Position numbers and translations under genes: made by a program
Part shown: positions 1-10,721 of the stretch, one piece after another
How the letters are laid out: each line of letters begins with the position of its first letter
Numbering within the stretch: the stretch's first letter is position 1
The notes under the pieces: generated by a model
The model's input: only the letters and a program-made list of their open reading frames with translations
Database searches by the model: none
What the model was told of the DNA's origin: nothing
Source: Trichobilharzia regenti
Taxonomy: Eukaryota > Platyhelminthes > Trematoda > Strigeidida > Schistosomatidae
Assembly: GCA_944472135.2 (NCBI GenBank)
Contig: OX235267.1
Location: forward strand, 33,201,312 to 33,265,311
Direction: 5' to 3'
DNA length: 64,000 nt

Positions 1-455
1 TTACACTTATATCAAAGAATAATTTTATTGAAAATAGTTGCTAGCCTTAATTATTCTTCTTCTAAATTAATCATAGGGATATCGAAATTCTGTTATCCAG
101 TTGTTGTTGTTTTTTTTAAACTATCTTCACAATGAAAAGTTTTTGTCGGCTGCCTTTCTAATTCAATCAGCATCATATGTTGACTACTGTTGAATTCGTT
201 CAGACGGCATCAGCTTAAATATCAGCGTTTTTATGTTATTCGAACTTGGTATCTTTGGTTTCTGGAAACGAATGGATCTAATTCACTTGGTTCAACTCAC
301 CTATTCATCGAATCTCAAGATCTTGTGTAACTTTTAAACTTCAGGTATAATCTAGTGAAAAAATAAAGTTGCAGATATGTCAGTTATATTATTATCATCA
401 ATATTTCATTTTCATTACTAGCCTTTAACGATTATGAAACATATAACATTCACAG

Positions 456-531
456 TTGAGTGATAAAGATGAACGTTTCATTAGCACTCTTAGGAAGTTA
501 ATGATTGAGTTTACATGCAATTTGTTCATGG
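456..531 (+). CDS. Possible isolated exon, unknown product
   Basis: A possible internal exon. It follows a reasonable acceptor (cattcacag), reads 25 open codons without internal stop (starting LSDKDERFIST, then KLMIEFTCNLFM), and is followed by a weak donor (G|gtatat, phase 1). The lysine- and glutamate-rich composition looks more coding than the surrounding AT-rich DNA. I do not recognise a family and cannot see partner exons, so this may be chance. Confidence 0.15.
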
Positions 532-639
532 GTATATTTTGTTATCTTGCCTTACAGTTACAGATTATAGGATTTTACAAGGATTTTGAATTAATTCCAC
601 TTGTTATACATTCATCAGTGACTAATATGAGTCAAAGAG

Positions 640-790
640 GTCAGTAAAAACCCAACTGACAGTACTGGACAGCTGTTTCTTCCTATCTTGGAACTCTTCA
701 TCAGTGTGTTCACCCTGTTAGAGTTCGAATCTAGGATCTTCAGGTTACGAAACCAAGCTCATTGACCATTCATTCACCTGATCTGAGATC
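640..790 (-). mobile_element. Degraded SINE-A copy
   Basis: Read on the minus strand this holds a worn tRNA-like head with a B-box-like stretch (rc of gttcgaatct), then the block resembling GAAGAGTTCCAA and CAGCTGTCCAGTACTG that marks the family called SINE-A here. Ends are approximate. Confidence 0.5.
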
Positions 791-964
791 AAATTTTGCC
801 AATCTGTGATACGGTGTGCCAATCTCACCAAAGTATTTGAGAAGCATCTACTTCACCTTGACACTGTTGTCGACATCATATTCAGTAACCTGTATCATAG
901 ATATATTTTAGACAAATAGTACTGGCATTCAGGGTTATGTATTCAGTAAATGCACGGTGAAGTT

Positions 965-1299
965 TATGCACGTTCACCTGCTCTTGCGGAGCTGAGTACG
1001 TCGGCCATACCATGCGCCAACTTGAAAAACGCGCTCGTGAACAATATCTAGCCTACCTAGTAAAAAGAAATAGAAAACGTGTATATAGTTCAGTTGCAGA
1101 ACATCTGGTCATTTTAGGATATTCAGCGCCATTCGAAAAACTCTTCAAAATAATATACAAGATTCGATTAAATCTGTCAAAAGGAGTAAAATTAAGACAA
1201 CTGGGCATAGCCGAGGCACTAGCCATCCAAAAGCTCAAAGCCACGCTGTGTATCCAAAAGAAATACGTTCAACCCTTGTTTCTGCCGTGGCCATCATAA
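965..1299 (+). pseudogene. Penelope-like element, GIY-YIG endonuclease fragment
   Basis: The frame holds FTCSCGAEYVGHT, the second half of a GIY-YIG nuclease core as found at the C-terminus of PLEs. It is followed by the usual PLE 3' signature FKIIYKIRLNLSKGVKLR and CIQKKYVQP, then a stop. The start lacks the upstream IYQ strand and all of the RT, so it is a 5'-truncated dead copy. The same signature recurs at 13.7, 15.0 and 17.3 kb. Confidence 0.75.
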
Positions 1300-1800
1300 A
1301 CAGGTAATTCTTCCAATAATGACCATCCCATTGGCTTTCTTATCAAAACTTCCTGTTTATTCATGTTATTTTAAGTTTTTCTTAATCCCTATTTACACTA
1401 CTATATTTTCATATCCTAACTTCTTGTCTATTTTGTTATTTTATTATTTCTACATATTTAATCCCTGATTGCATAAACAATTATTCGTCGCATTAGTTAT
1501 GATCACATTAGATTTTTTTATCCAAACATCCTGTCTATTTTTGTTATTTCTACATTTCTAACCCTTAAGTGCACAATCAATGTCAATCTTCTCAGTAATT
1601 ATGATGCTACTAAGTTTGAGTTTTATCCGTCCTCCCCCTGTTTATTATGGCATTTTAATTCCTAATTGTAATTTTATTAATTTGCCCTTTGACCGAAAAT
1701 TATTCTGGAACTTTCCTACCCATTCCTATTATAAGTACACGAATGTACAGACTAGTTGATGATATCATCAAGTGTTTACAGCAAGCCATTTTACCAGTTT
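1300..1800. other. No recognisable gene
   Basis: AT-rich, T-runs and scattered stops in all frames. Part may be 3' tail of the PLE fragment just upstream. Nothing else seen. Confidence 0.5.
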
Positions 1801-1905
1801 CACTTTCGATCACAAAGTGACATCTGTCAGGGAACCAGTGATGGTTATTTAGTAGTGGACAGCTATTTCGCCTTATTTTGAGTCTTCTGAACACTACTCA
1901 TTCAT
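1800..1905 (-). mobile_element. Heavily degraded SINE-A fragment
   Basis: Contains the reverse complement of the SINE-A middle block (gtggacagctatttcgcc, then ttttgagtcttctg) with many changes; head and tail are mostly lost. Confidence 0.35.
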
Positions 1906-2344
1906 GAACCAAATATGCGATCAGATTCAGTAACTTTTGTCAAAGGATTCGATAATATAAATATTGAAATGAGATTCGATAGTTGGGACATGAATCCTAA
2001 CTTCTATCATTTCATGAAACAACGTGCCATCCGACTAAACAGACACGATTACTCACAACTTTTTACTAGAACTTTGGGTAACCTAATCCTTTGTTAATTA
2101 ATCCTTAGTCAATAGAAGACTGATTTTCGAGTGTGTTGATTCCCCAACAATTTAATTGATTTGAGATTAAATCACCATTTGTACAGTTGTTCAGTGTATC
2201 ACGAACTGGCTAAAATATTAGGGTTCACACACACACACACAAATCAATGAATCTCCTCGGAATAGTTCAGTAGTCTGAGGTTCAATCGATGATGAGGCCA
2301 AACAGTTTCAAACTAGACTAACAAACATCTGTTCAGTATTTCTT

Positions 2345-2660
2345 CATGAGCTGACATTAGTTAGAAAACTAATGGAAAACCACAACCAGAGTACTGGACA
2401 GATGGCTGTTTCGCCAGCCTAGTTTGGGACTCTTCAGCAGTACGCACCCACAGGGATTCGAACCCAGGACCTTCCGGTTAAAAGGCGAGCTCGTATACCA
2501 TTAAGCCACTGGGACCCGACCCAATGGTCCTTGAATTCTAACTTCTGCCAATTCATGATATAGCGCGAACCCTAGCTAATGTCTTCGGCGGCAATTTGTC
2601 CTCACACTCGACCTGCTGAAGCCTACTGGTCATGAATTCTCACTAGAACTAGATGCTCAC
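2345..2660 (-). mobile_element. SINE-A composite, left arm of a palindrome
   Basis: On the minus strand, in order: an upstream module (gtgaggacaaattgccgcc, then gaagacattagctagg), a tRNA-like head with a clear B box (rc of gattcgaaccc), a hammerhead-like block (GAAGAGTCCCAAACTAGG and GGCGAAACAGCC), and a tail running to AATGTCAGCTCATGAAGAAA. It lies head to head with the plus-strand copy that follows. Confidence 0.7.
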
Positions 2661-2667
2661 TGGCGAC

Positions 2668-3015
2668 TGGCTCTGGGGTTCTAGTGAGAAGTCGTGACCA
2701 GTGGATTGCAGCAGGTCGAGTGTGAGGACAAATTGCCGCCGAAGACATTAGCTAGGGGTCGCGCTATGTCGTGAATTGGCAGAAGTTAGAATTCATGGGT
2801 TGGCCATTGGATCAGGTTTCAGTGGATGAATGGTATACGAGTTCGCTGGCCTTGTAACCGAAGGTCCTGGGTTCGAACCCATGTGGTGTGCGTGTACTGA
2901 TGAAGAGTTCCAAACTAGGCTGGCGAAACAGCCATCTGTCCAGTACTCCGCTTGTGGTTCTCCAATGGTTCTGTAACCAATATCAACTCGTGATGAAATC
3001 TTGAAACCAATCAAC
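2668..3015 (+). mobile_element. SINE-A composite, right arm of a palindrome
   Basis: Same modules as the left arm in the opposite direction: upstream module near 2,690-2,800, tRNA-like head with B box (gggttcgaaccc) at about 2,870-2,881, hammerhead-like block, then tail. GTACTG at 2,894-2,899 pairs with CAGTAC at 2,941-2,946, framing GAAGAG, a GGCGAAACAGCC segment and a CTGTC site. Known SM-alpha ribozymes have the same order of parts. Confidence 0.7.
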
Positions 3016-3865
3016 CAAATCCCTACAAACCAACACTTGAATATCTATTCAGTACTTTGTAGTTTAAGTCAAATATTAAGTATAATGTTTAATACACAGA
3101 AAGAGGGAGCGAGAGAGTGAGTGAGAAAGTTAATTACACTAAGATACTTGATCTGTTAATTACAATCATTGGTACAATTGTAACCATTACGCACTTTTAT
3201 TACAATTTATTATCCATTAACTACCTATTTCATTATCAGATATTTGAATTAATTAGCTTATTCTGTGTTTATAACATTCCTCACTTGCCTTCCCTGTTCA
3301 CAGTATGGATGAATGTTAACGGTGTATTGTAAATAATATTACTTAAATACTAATTAATGGTGTATTGTACTATTATTATTATTAACATATTTGCCATTCA
3401 TGTGTATGCCTACGATTCAATGTTCAATTGTATAAATACAAATACATTCGATATTATAAACAATAAATAGTACAACGTTCATTTCACTTGACTGTTGAAT
3501 TCTATATCAGATTTAGAAAAAATTGTACAAAATTAAAACTGAATATTATTTATACAACAGAGATACATTTTATTAAAATTAAACATTTACCTTTCATTTC
3601 AATTGATAAATAAGGTTATACATGTGTGTATACAATTTTTTTAATGTTTTCATTATATAAACAAAGTTTATCTCATAATTTGTTAGACAGTACAATTCTA
3701 TTCATATGTTTATTTTTATTCTTATCAGCCCCGTTATACAATGACATGATTAGTTTTGAAATGACGTGTTAAACATTTCATATGTACAATAAATTCTAAA
3801 GGCGTAATTCAAGAAACCTTTTAACTATTCGATTAATAAATGATACTTGAATATCAATGAGATGC
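3016..3865. other. No recognisable gene
   Basis: AT-rich with a GAGAGAGTGAGTGAG run near 3,107. A short hydrophobic open frame at 3,117-3,332 has no splice context or family resemblance and I do not call it. Confidence 0.4.
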
Positions 3866-4290
3866 TCACTGGCGACTGCCTCTTATTCAGGTAGGTATTT
3901 ACCTAAGGTTCTAGTGGGAAGTCGTGATCAGTAGGGTGCAGAAGGTCGAGTATGACGACAAACAGCCACTGAAGACATTGACTAGCCATCGCGCTATACG
4001 GTGCGTGAATTGGCAGAAGTTAGAATTCATGGACTGGCCATTGGATCATCGAGTTCCAGTGGCTCAGTGGTCTACGAGCTCGCTGGCCTTGTTACCACAA
4101 GGTCTTGGGTTCAAACCTCCTGTTGTCGGTGTGTACCATTGAAAAGCTTCAGACTAGGATTGAGGTAACAGCTTTCCAGTACTCCCTGGTTTTCCAATTG
4201 TCCTCTAACCAATGTCAGCTCATGATGAAATTCTGTAATCAGTCAATCAAATCCCAGCAAATGAATACTTGAAGACTCTTTGGTGATTTT
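3866..4290 (+). mobile_element. SINE-A composite copy
   Basis: Carries the upstream module (gatgctcactggcgactg, gaagtcgtgatcagtagg), the tRNA-like head (ccagtggctcagtggtctac ending in gggttcaaacc), a worn ribozyme-like block and the tail ending near tcaatcaaatcccagcaaat. The A-box and B-box-like parts are about 40 bases apart, as expected for an internal pol III promoter. Confidence 0.7.
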
Positions 4291-4828
4291 GTAGTCACAT
4301 TTTTGTAATAAGATTTCTAACCTGAATCATGTAGTTCTGTGTGTAACAGAGGATTTCTTGAGAGTAGATCTTCATTTCACTCGACCCTATCTCTCTACTT
4401 CTCTCGCTTAACAGACTTTTTACACTTGCCTGTAAGATTTTGCTTCCTTTTATTTTGTCCATGTTAGCCTTAGATGCATGGCCAATTTCAGGATATACCT
4501 CTGGTGTAGGATAATTTCATCAGAGTGTTTCTCCAGCTTATCTGGATTCCTATTTTTTTAGGTGGTTCAATGCACTGTCAGAGTTCCTTGGTGAATGCTT
4601 ATCCACTCTGATCGTCAGTACAGAGTGAAACAAGCTGCTGATAAACGTATGCAGTAGGCTGTTTGGATTGTTTTTATGTGACGTGTGCAGCGAGTCTCTG
4701 AATCATACACAAGTACTGCCTTGACATTAGTATTGAGTGCTATGGATCGTCTCAGTTATTTCAGGGTTTACTGAGTGGCCGCCTTCTTCGATCTCCACTG
4801 GTATTGGTTTGCTTCTCTGTACTACCTG
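4291..4828. other. No recognisable gene
   Basis: No convincing exon. Several phrases (for example cctgaatcatgtagttctgtg) suggest old repeat DNA, but I cannot assign a family. Confidence 0.4.
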
Positions 4829-5141
4829 TGTAACAAGAGAAGACAAGGGCCAGCCAACAGATCGTTTATTAAGGAAATCAACACATATTTATATATTTTC
4901 ATGTACATATTATAGATTATTGTTAGCAGAAAAACACAGTCCTCTGATTGGTTGTTTCTCACAGAAAGTTAACCTTGCATCACTTTGTGACGGTTTCTTG
5001 AATGTCAGGTCATCTATATGTTAACTGTATCCGCCTACGCAAAGCCTTTGTTCTCATTTTTCTCACGACCAATATTGCGGACATATACATTGACGTAAAT
5101 TATTGTCCACCAATTTTGGCTAATAGCCAGCTCTCACCACG
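4829..5141 (-). mobile_element. Solo LTR of the gypsy-like family
   Basis: Minus-strand match over its length to the LTRs of the element at 56,251-59,379. The plus-strand left end reads TGTAACAAGAGAAGACAAGG (rc of the LTR 3' end) and the right end CTCTCACCACG (rc of the LTR 5' end with a terminal change). It is flanked by a perfect 4-bp duplication, CCTG at 4,825-4,828 and 5,142-5,145. With no internal sequence, this is the usual product of LTR-LTR recombination. Confidence 0.85.
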
Positions 5142-5145
5142 CCTG

Positions 5146-6010
5146 TAGTTGAATAGGTACCGGCAAGATATGTAAAAGAAGACAACGTCCTTTAGATTCC
5201 TCCCTTTAATATTGATGTGTATGTGTATGTATGTAAGTGTTGGCTAGAAGGCATTTCCACCACCTCTTTCAAATGAATTCCCTTGTGTTCCTAGGCTTTT
5301 TTCTAATGATTTATTTTAAATTTTCTTTTGTACACTCTGGAATTTCTACAGAATAAAGCATTAATTGTCTGCAACATTCAAATCTTCCAGTGTCATTTTG
5401 TCAATCCTCCACAGTGTGCTTATCTTGTCATTCCCCAAATTCTACTGTACAATCCATTCCACCACAATCAGGAAGATTACAGAAACGATCGAGTAATAAG
5501 GCTTGTAAATATTGATCATTATCCTTGAATTCACCACGAGATCTAGCATATTTAGTAAATTAAAATAGGCTTCAAGAGGATGTTTTCACAGTTAAATATT
5601 GAAGCACCAATAATATGCCATAAAAGAAATAGGTTGGTTAGTGGACTAAAATATTTTGATATTACGTTAATCTGTTTGACTGAAAACTATTCATGATAAT
5701 AAGGATCAAATTCTGGTTAGTCATTTTTGAACAAAACAAGAACTACACTTTTAGCAGAATAAAGTTGTACAATCTTTTATTTCGTCTCCTTCTCGCAAGC
5801 TCAGCTGCTTACAGGGCAAAGACATTAAATATAACTACAAAAACAATTTTAACATACTTGCACAGAGTTCATTTTAAGCAAAAATCAATCGATCAGTATA
5901 TGCATACAGTAATAATATATATGTAAAATTAAACACTATTCCAAGCAATCATATACAATGGAAACTTTTCAGCATTTCGCATTCAGATGAAAGAGAGATG
6001 AAAAATATCC
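5146..6010. other. No recognisable gene
   Basis: Contains a TG-rich stretch (gtatgtgtatgtatgtaagtg) near 5,217. Short open frames show no motif. Confidence 0.4.
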
Positions 6011-6439
6011 AGTTACCAGGGCAAAGAAGGACTGATCATCGCTTATTTCTGGACGCATAAATTAGGTTTCAGGCGCTTGATGGAAATGACTTCAGTAAAC
6101 TTGAGGAGAATTGAGCTCTTTTGTCCATCGATAATTCTGAACGATTTTTCGACGTCCACCTCATGACCGATCCGTGTCGAGGAGATGCCTGGCGATGGCA
6201 CTGTTTAAAGCATTTGTTCCCTTTAGACGTAAGTTTTTTGGTATATGTTCAGAAAATCGTATATATGCCCTTCTTTCTGTCCTTCCAATGTAATTGCTCC
6301 CGCAGATACATGTAAATTTGTATATACACTTGGAGTTGTTAACATGAGAAGGATATCTATCGATTTTTGATTGCACCAAAGAGCAATACTTACATTTTAA
6401 TAGCCTTTGTCCAAAAAGCTTTATACGCGGACTAGTCAA
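6011..6439 (-). pseudogene. Penelope-like GIY-YIG endonuclease, inverted fragment
   Basis: The minus-strand frame contains CIYKFTCICGSNYIGRT, a full GIY-YIG-type core (IY, then YIG) with the Cys pair typical of this PLE lineage, followed by ARHLLDTD. After a frameshift come TEVISIKRLKPNLCVQK, the usual PLE end. It is back to back with the preceding part of apparently the same element on the plus strand (6,440-7,015). Confidence 0.75.
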
Positions 6440-7015
6440 GACTCTGTACTATAAAGCGGGAAGACAATATTCTCAGTAGTGAAATTAGAGGAAGAATTTG
6501 AGTTTCTTAAAAAGATATTGAAGAGCAATAGATACCCTCAAAGGTTCATCAACAAGTATGGAAGATCTGAAGTCACAAATGTAAAACGAATCACAGTGGG
6601 TTTTTTATTTTGTTGTTTTTTTCCTTCATATTCCCAGTGGAACATAGGGCTCCAAGCTAGAGGCTTGAAGTTTCTGTAGCAGTGGTGTTTATTTTACAGG
6701 ATGGGGTTGCTAGCCTCGTGCTCAACCTCCCCTATTTACCAGTCTCACTACTGGCTTAGCGAGGTAAAGGAGTGCGTCGGCCGGGGATCGAACCCCGGAC
6801 TATGTGCATGGTTGGCGAGCGTCCTAACCGCTGTGCCACCGACGCACTAAATCACAGTGGGTAAAAAGCCAATCTACATTCAGCTTTATTATAAAGGTGA
6901 AAACATTGAAGCGACGATCAACAGAAGGCTGAGTACATCACTAGCCATAGACAATCCCGCAGCTAAGCTCGTTCCCGTCTATCGAACAACTTGCTCTTTG
7001 GTGCAATCACTCTGT
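6440..7015 (+). pseudogene. Penelope-like RT-to-endonuclease linker, split by a SINE
   Basis: Plus-strand frame EFEFLKKILKSNRYPQRFI resembles the PLE region after the RT. It is cut at 6,600 by a SINE-B and resumes at 6,862 with KKPIYIQLYYKGENIEATI, ending near TTCSLVQS. The minus-strand fragment next door carries the same CSLVQS phrase just before its nuclease core, so the two are likely one element broken and inverted near 6,440. Confidence 0.65.
6601..6849 (-). mobile_element. SINE-B, near-complete, with target-site duplication
   Basis: Minus-strand tRNA-like head gcgtcggtggcacagcggtt with B box ggggttcgatcccc and a 7-bp acceptor-like pairing (GCGTCGG with CCGACGC). A body of about 140 bases and an A-rich tail follow. 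Perfect 12-bp duplications AATCACAGTGGG flank it (6,589-6,600 and 6,850-6,861), showing target-primed insertion into the PLE. The family recurs at about 26.5, 44.5 and 49.1 kb. Confidence 0.85.
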
Positions 7016-7880
7016 GAATGAATAATGTCAGGTGATACTGATCAGCATTTACTACTAACTGATAGATGTGAGTAATTTGACAGTACCCATATCACTCATT
7101 AGCCTGAGTGAAATGAAAATTCATCAGATCATTTGATTGATTTGGCTGTTTGAAATGAATCCAAATCAAGAACACTGCTAATGAGCAGGGGGTCCCAGTG
7201 TTTAGAACACACTTCGATCTAGGCAGCAAGCGCAACTAGTATCCAACTAATTATATCAATCAAACAAAAGTTTTTTAACATCAAACATTAATTAAAAGTC
7301 AGTCTGAACGAAGAATATTCTTTTCAATAATTTCTCTTCAGGTTCTTACAATTATAAAATATAATATTTGTTGTCGTTACAATAAAGGACAGTTATGCGG
7401 CGGATACATTTGTAACTTAGAATAACAGATTAGTTATGGGGTGTCAAAATAAATAGTCATATTTGTGTGACAAACGTGCTAGGCTGAAATCGATTAGAAA
7501 TATTGTAAAATGAGAGACAATGGTGGTGATTAATCTTAATAGAATTGTAGAGTGTGGGGTAAGAAAATTGACAAATCAGTTCAAGATTATAAAAGGTGTC
7601 AGGTGAGTGGCTAGTACAAAGTGGTCTGTGTTAAACAGGAGATAGTAAGACTGCTATGACATGTTCATAATGAGATAACGAAAATGTTAAATGAAACAGG
7701 TAGAGGCATATATTGAGAAAACAGATAATATCACTAATAATAAGCCCGAATAGTATAAATGAAAATTCTATAGCATTGAGGGACTGTTTGCATAAAGGGC
7801 ATAAATTATGATGAATAATAATAATACCTGTAATAATAATATTTGTAATAATAAGGAAAGTAAAAAAAAACCAAGAGGGT
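7016..7880. other. No recognisable gene
   Basis: AT-rich DNA with short A/T runs and an AATAAT-rich stretch near 7,815-7,855. No exon or repeat family assigned. Confidence 0.4.
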
Positions 7881-9062
7881 TATGGGGAAGGAGCACTCTT
7901 GGTGAGAAGAAAAATCTTCAATCCAAGTTTGGCCACGGTAGGATTTTTATTTATTTATTTATTTAAACGCATAAAAAACTTGGTACAATATGGCACCAAG
8001 AAGGATGCTCCACACAATGGTAATAAAACAACACAGATCAAAAGAAAAAACCTAAGTAGAGAACGGATAAAGAACTTCATCTGGAAGGAAAACAGTCATG
8101 CTTAACAAGTTCAAACAGTATTCGTTAACTATCGTCGGGAAGGGAAGAGAGAAGGAAATTGCAACACGTTCGCCATTGATTACGATTCTTGGCTATATCC
8201 GATAACGTTTCGAGCTATCGATTCGAGCTATCTCGCGGACCCTAACCAGGGAGTCGTAACGCACCAACCGATGCTAATCTAGCGCAAAATCCTTCATCCC
8301 ACGACGCCACGTCATGCAGTGACCACCCCTCCGCCTTTTCCATCCCGTCCCAGGGTGAGCGAACACAGACCTGTACGGAAGCCTCTGGGATGACATTCGC
8401 TGCACATGTCCAAGCCACCGGAGCCCGTATTTCCAGATGACGACACTCAATGAATGGTGATCTCCACTGTGTTCAAACACACGCCACCGAACCACAGAAT
8501 TGCTCACGCGATAATGCCATCGAACGCAAGCAATCCTGCGGAGACAGCGTTAATCGAACACGCAGAGCCGCCGCACATCCTCAGCCTACTCGGAGAGGCT
8601 GGAACGGTTGGAAATCTCACCCGCCACCCCTCCGCCAGCACTCATACAACTACCCAGGTACACAAACTTATCAACAACTTCATGCGGTTCACCTGCAAGA
8701 GTGAGTGCAGGTACAGGCTCCTGCCAATCTTGTAACAGTACTTTGCACTTAGACGGCGCAAAGGACATACCATACTTACAGACACTGATCGCTAACTGAT
8801 TAAGTGCGATTTGGGCAGCCTGCATGCTATCGCACAGTAAGACGATATCGTCTGCATACTCGAGGTCGAAAAGTCTATCTCCAGGTAGCAGATCTACACT
8901 ACCTTCACACACATCCTTCAGAGCTGACTCCAGAATGTCATCGATGGCAAAGTTAAAGAGAAATGGAGAGATTGGGCAACCCTGTCTAACCTCACTGCTG
9001 GTTGTGAACAGTGATGATAGTTGGTAGGTAGGAACAGCATCTAGACGTGTTCTTTTTGGATA
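7880..9062 (-). pseudogene. Non-LTR retrotransposon RT, C-terminal part and 3' region
   Basis: Minus-strand frame 8,586-9,065 has VRQGCPISPFLFNFAIDDIL (RT block with the QGCPxSP motif), then LFDLEYADDIVLLCDS (YADD catalytic box) and KFVYLGSCMS. After a short deletion and frame break near 8,580 it resumes as LRWLGHVQRMSSQRLPYR and WKRRRGGHCMTWRRG, the usual C-terminal end of such RTs. APE and N-terminal RT parts are missing. Below 8,225 lies probable 3' UTR with an ATTT run near 7,950. Confidence 0.8.
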
Positions 9063-9245
9063 CAAAGTTCCGACTTAATCGATCTTATTGCAACAGCTTC
9101 AGCTATGTGTAGGAGACGTAAGCGAGCTGTACGTGATAACAACTTCGGAATTCAGTATATAACCCTGAAAGCTGTGTTGACATCGATTTGATATCCAGTA
9201 TCGACCAAGTGTGACAGGATCGAGCTTTTTATGCACTTAATTTCC
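9063..9245 (-). pseudogene. Penelope-like endonuclease C-terminal scrap
   Basis: Minus-strand words LVDTGYQIDVNTAFRVIY and RLRLLHIAEAVAIRSI, then ELCIQK, match the end of the GIY-YIG domain seen at 13.9-14.1 kb. The non-LTR RT fragment abuts it at about 9,062, so one element landed in or recombined with the other. Confidence 0.55.
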
Positions 9246-9790
9246 CCCTTGCTGAACCAAGCGTTTGTTACGAGCATCGCATCATTGAAACCTTCAGTGT
9301 TTTGTCATTCTTAACTTCGCTCTTACAAAATTAACACACATAGAACAAATATTTAAACAATCAAATTTATATTTATCTATCTCACAACATTTAGGCTTTA
9401 TCAGATTATATGACACATTATCATAAAAATTAGGTGATGATAATCATGTTATATAAAAGGAAACAATATGAGCTGAGTCATTTTGAAATATCAACATAAA
9501 TGATTTTCGATATTTGATAGTTAGTGAGTCAGTCAATGTAATACACTTTTTTATCTTTAACTTTTGAATAAAAAAAAGGAATTTGAATTACGCGGTTATC
9601 GCAGTGTAGACAAAAGGAATGTTAAGTGATGTGAATAAAGAAAAGTAAATTGTAGATATCTGTATAGATTGATGAACTTTAATAGTATTAGAGATAATAG
9701 TTGTAATAATAATCATAAAAAGAATAACAACAAATTAGACATTGTTCCACATTTCTCATGATCTTCTTGTTTTTTGCACATCATTTGTCT
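9246..9790. other. 3' flank of the minus-strand cysteine-rich gene
   Basis: AT-rich. The part nearest 9,790 should be 3' UTR of the minus-strand gene. I see no clear AATAAA on the minus strand. Confidence 0.35.
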
Positions 9791-9791
9791 T

Positions 9792-10021
9792 TTAACTGTC
9801 TTTACCAGTTACAGTTTCAACTATTTTGTCCACCACACTTTTACACTTAAGCCAACTACAGCTACCTGAGCAACATTCACTACTACGCCAACAGAATGAT
9901 CCACCACCTAAGCAGACTTTACACTTTCCATAAAATGCTGATTCTAATTCGCATGAGAATGGATCACAGCATTGTGAAAAGACAGTTTTTGAACACTGCC
10001 CCTCCAAAGAGACGCATTCAC
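9792..10021 (-). CDS. Secreted 12-cysteine knottin-like protein, exon 2 (mature domain)
   Basis: Second and last exon of a small secreted protein. It begins after acceptor atttttag with two bases completing a phase-1 codon, then runs 75 codons to TAA. It holds 12 cysteines in two halves: C-x6-C-x7-CC-x4-C-x9-C, then C-x6-C-x5-CC-x3-C-x4-C. The CC doublet and spacing suit two inhibitor-cystine-knot-like modules. SFCWRSSECCSGSCSW aligns with QWCYRSTDCCSGYCTW of the copy at 35.4 kb. Its partner is probably the signal exon at 18,095-18,167, giving an 8.07-kb intron full of transposon remains. Exon phase, length and Cys framework match the tandem pair, so this is a paralog. Function unknown: knottins act as secreted inhibitors, channel ligands or antimicrobials, and nothing here decides which. 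Confidence 0.75.
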
Positions 10022-10721
10022 CTAAAAATGTATAATAATAATAATAAAAACATCAGTTTTATTCTAGAAAACGTGTTTCAACACAATATAGAATTCTCAG
10101 AGTAACTTCAAGCAAAATATTTACCTATACAACCATACAATCTTCAAGTAAATATTCATCAACAGAATATCGGATGATACAACGTCATTGCTTCCGAAAC
10201 AAGACTGTCTCCTCTCCAACATATTCTGCCTGGATTTTCTGTTTGAAGTGCACAGTGATAGGCTGGAACCCAATTAAAGTGTGTGTGAGTTTCTGCTGCA
10301 ATCCGAAATCAATCATTGGGAGATTGAAACAAAAGGCCAGAAGGAAGGGAGTAAATTGGACGGATTATGTTGGATGGAAATTAACGTAACCCAGTGGTTT
10401 AAGTAGGCCTCTCACAGATATATATTAAATAGACAGAAGAAAGCTTAGAAAATCTATAAAATCAATTACTTAAATAATAATAAAAAGTGTGTTATTCATC
10501 ACTGAAAAGTATTCACACCAAAACTATGCTTAAAATGAAATGTCTTCTTATATATAACCTAAAATATAAGCATGTTTTTTGGGGATTAAAGTGTATGAAC
10601 TCCACTGATTTAAGGATGTTAGGGTGACGAACTTGTCAGTGATTCAGAAATTATGTAATTTTTTTTTAAATATTTCGTCTTTTTTTAGTGAATGTCCATT
10701 AGCGATATCATCACGTCAAAG

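Noticed and set aside
3117..3332. Hydrophobic open frame as a membrane protein
   Set aside because: AT-rich DNA readily gives Ile/Leu/Phe-rich frames. There is no splice context, no charged flanks and no family resemblance.
6770..6846. A functional tRNA gene on the minus strand
   Set aside because: Acceptor-like and T-arm-like pairing are good, but the D and anticodon arms do not fold properly, and it is the head of a 249-bp retroposed element with target duplication.
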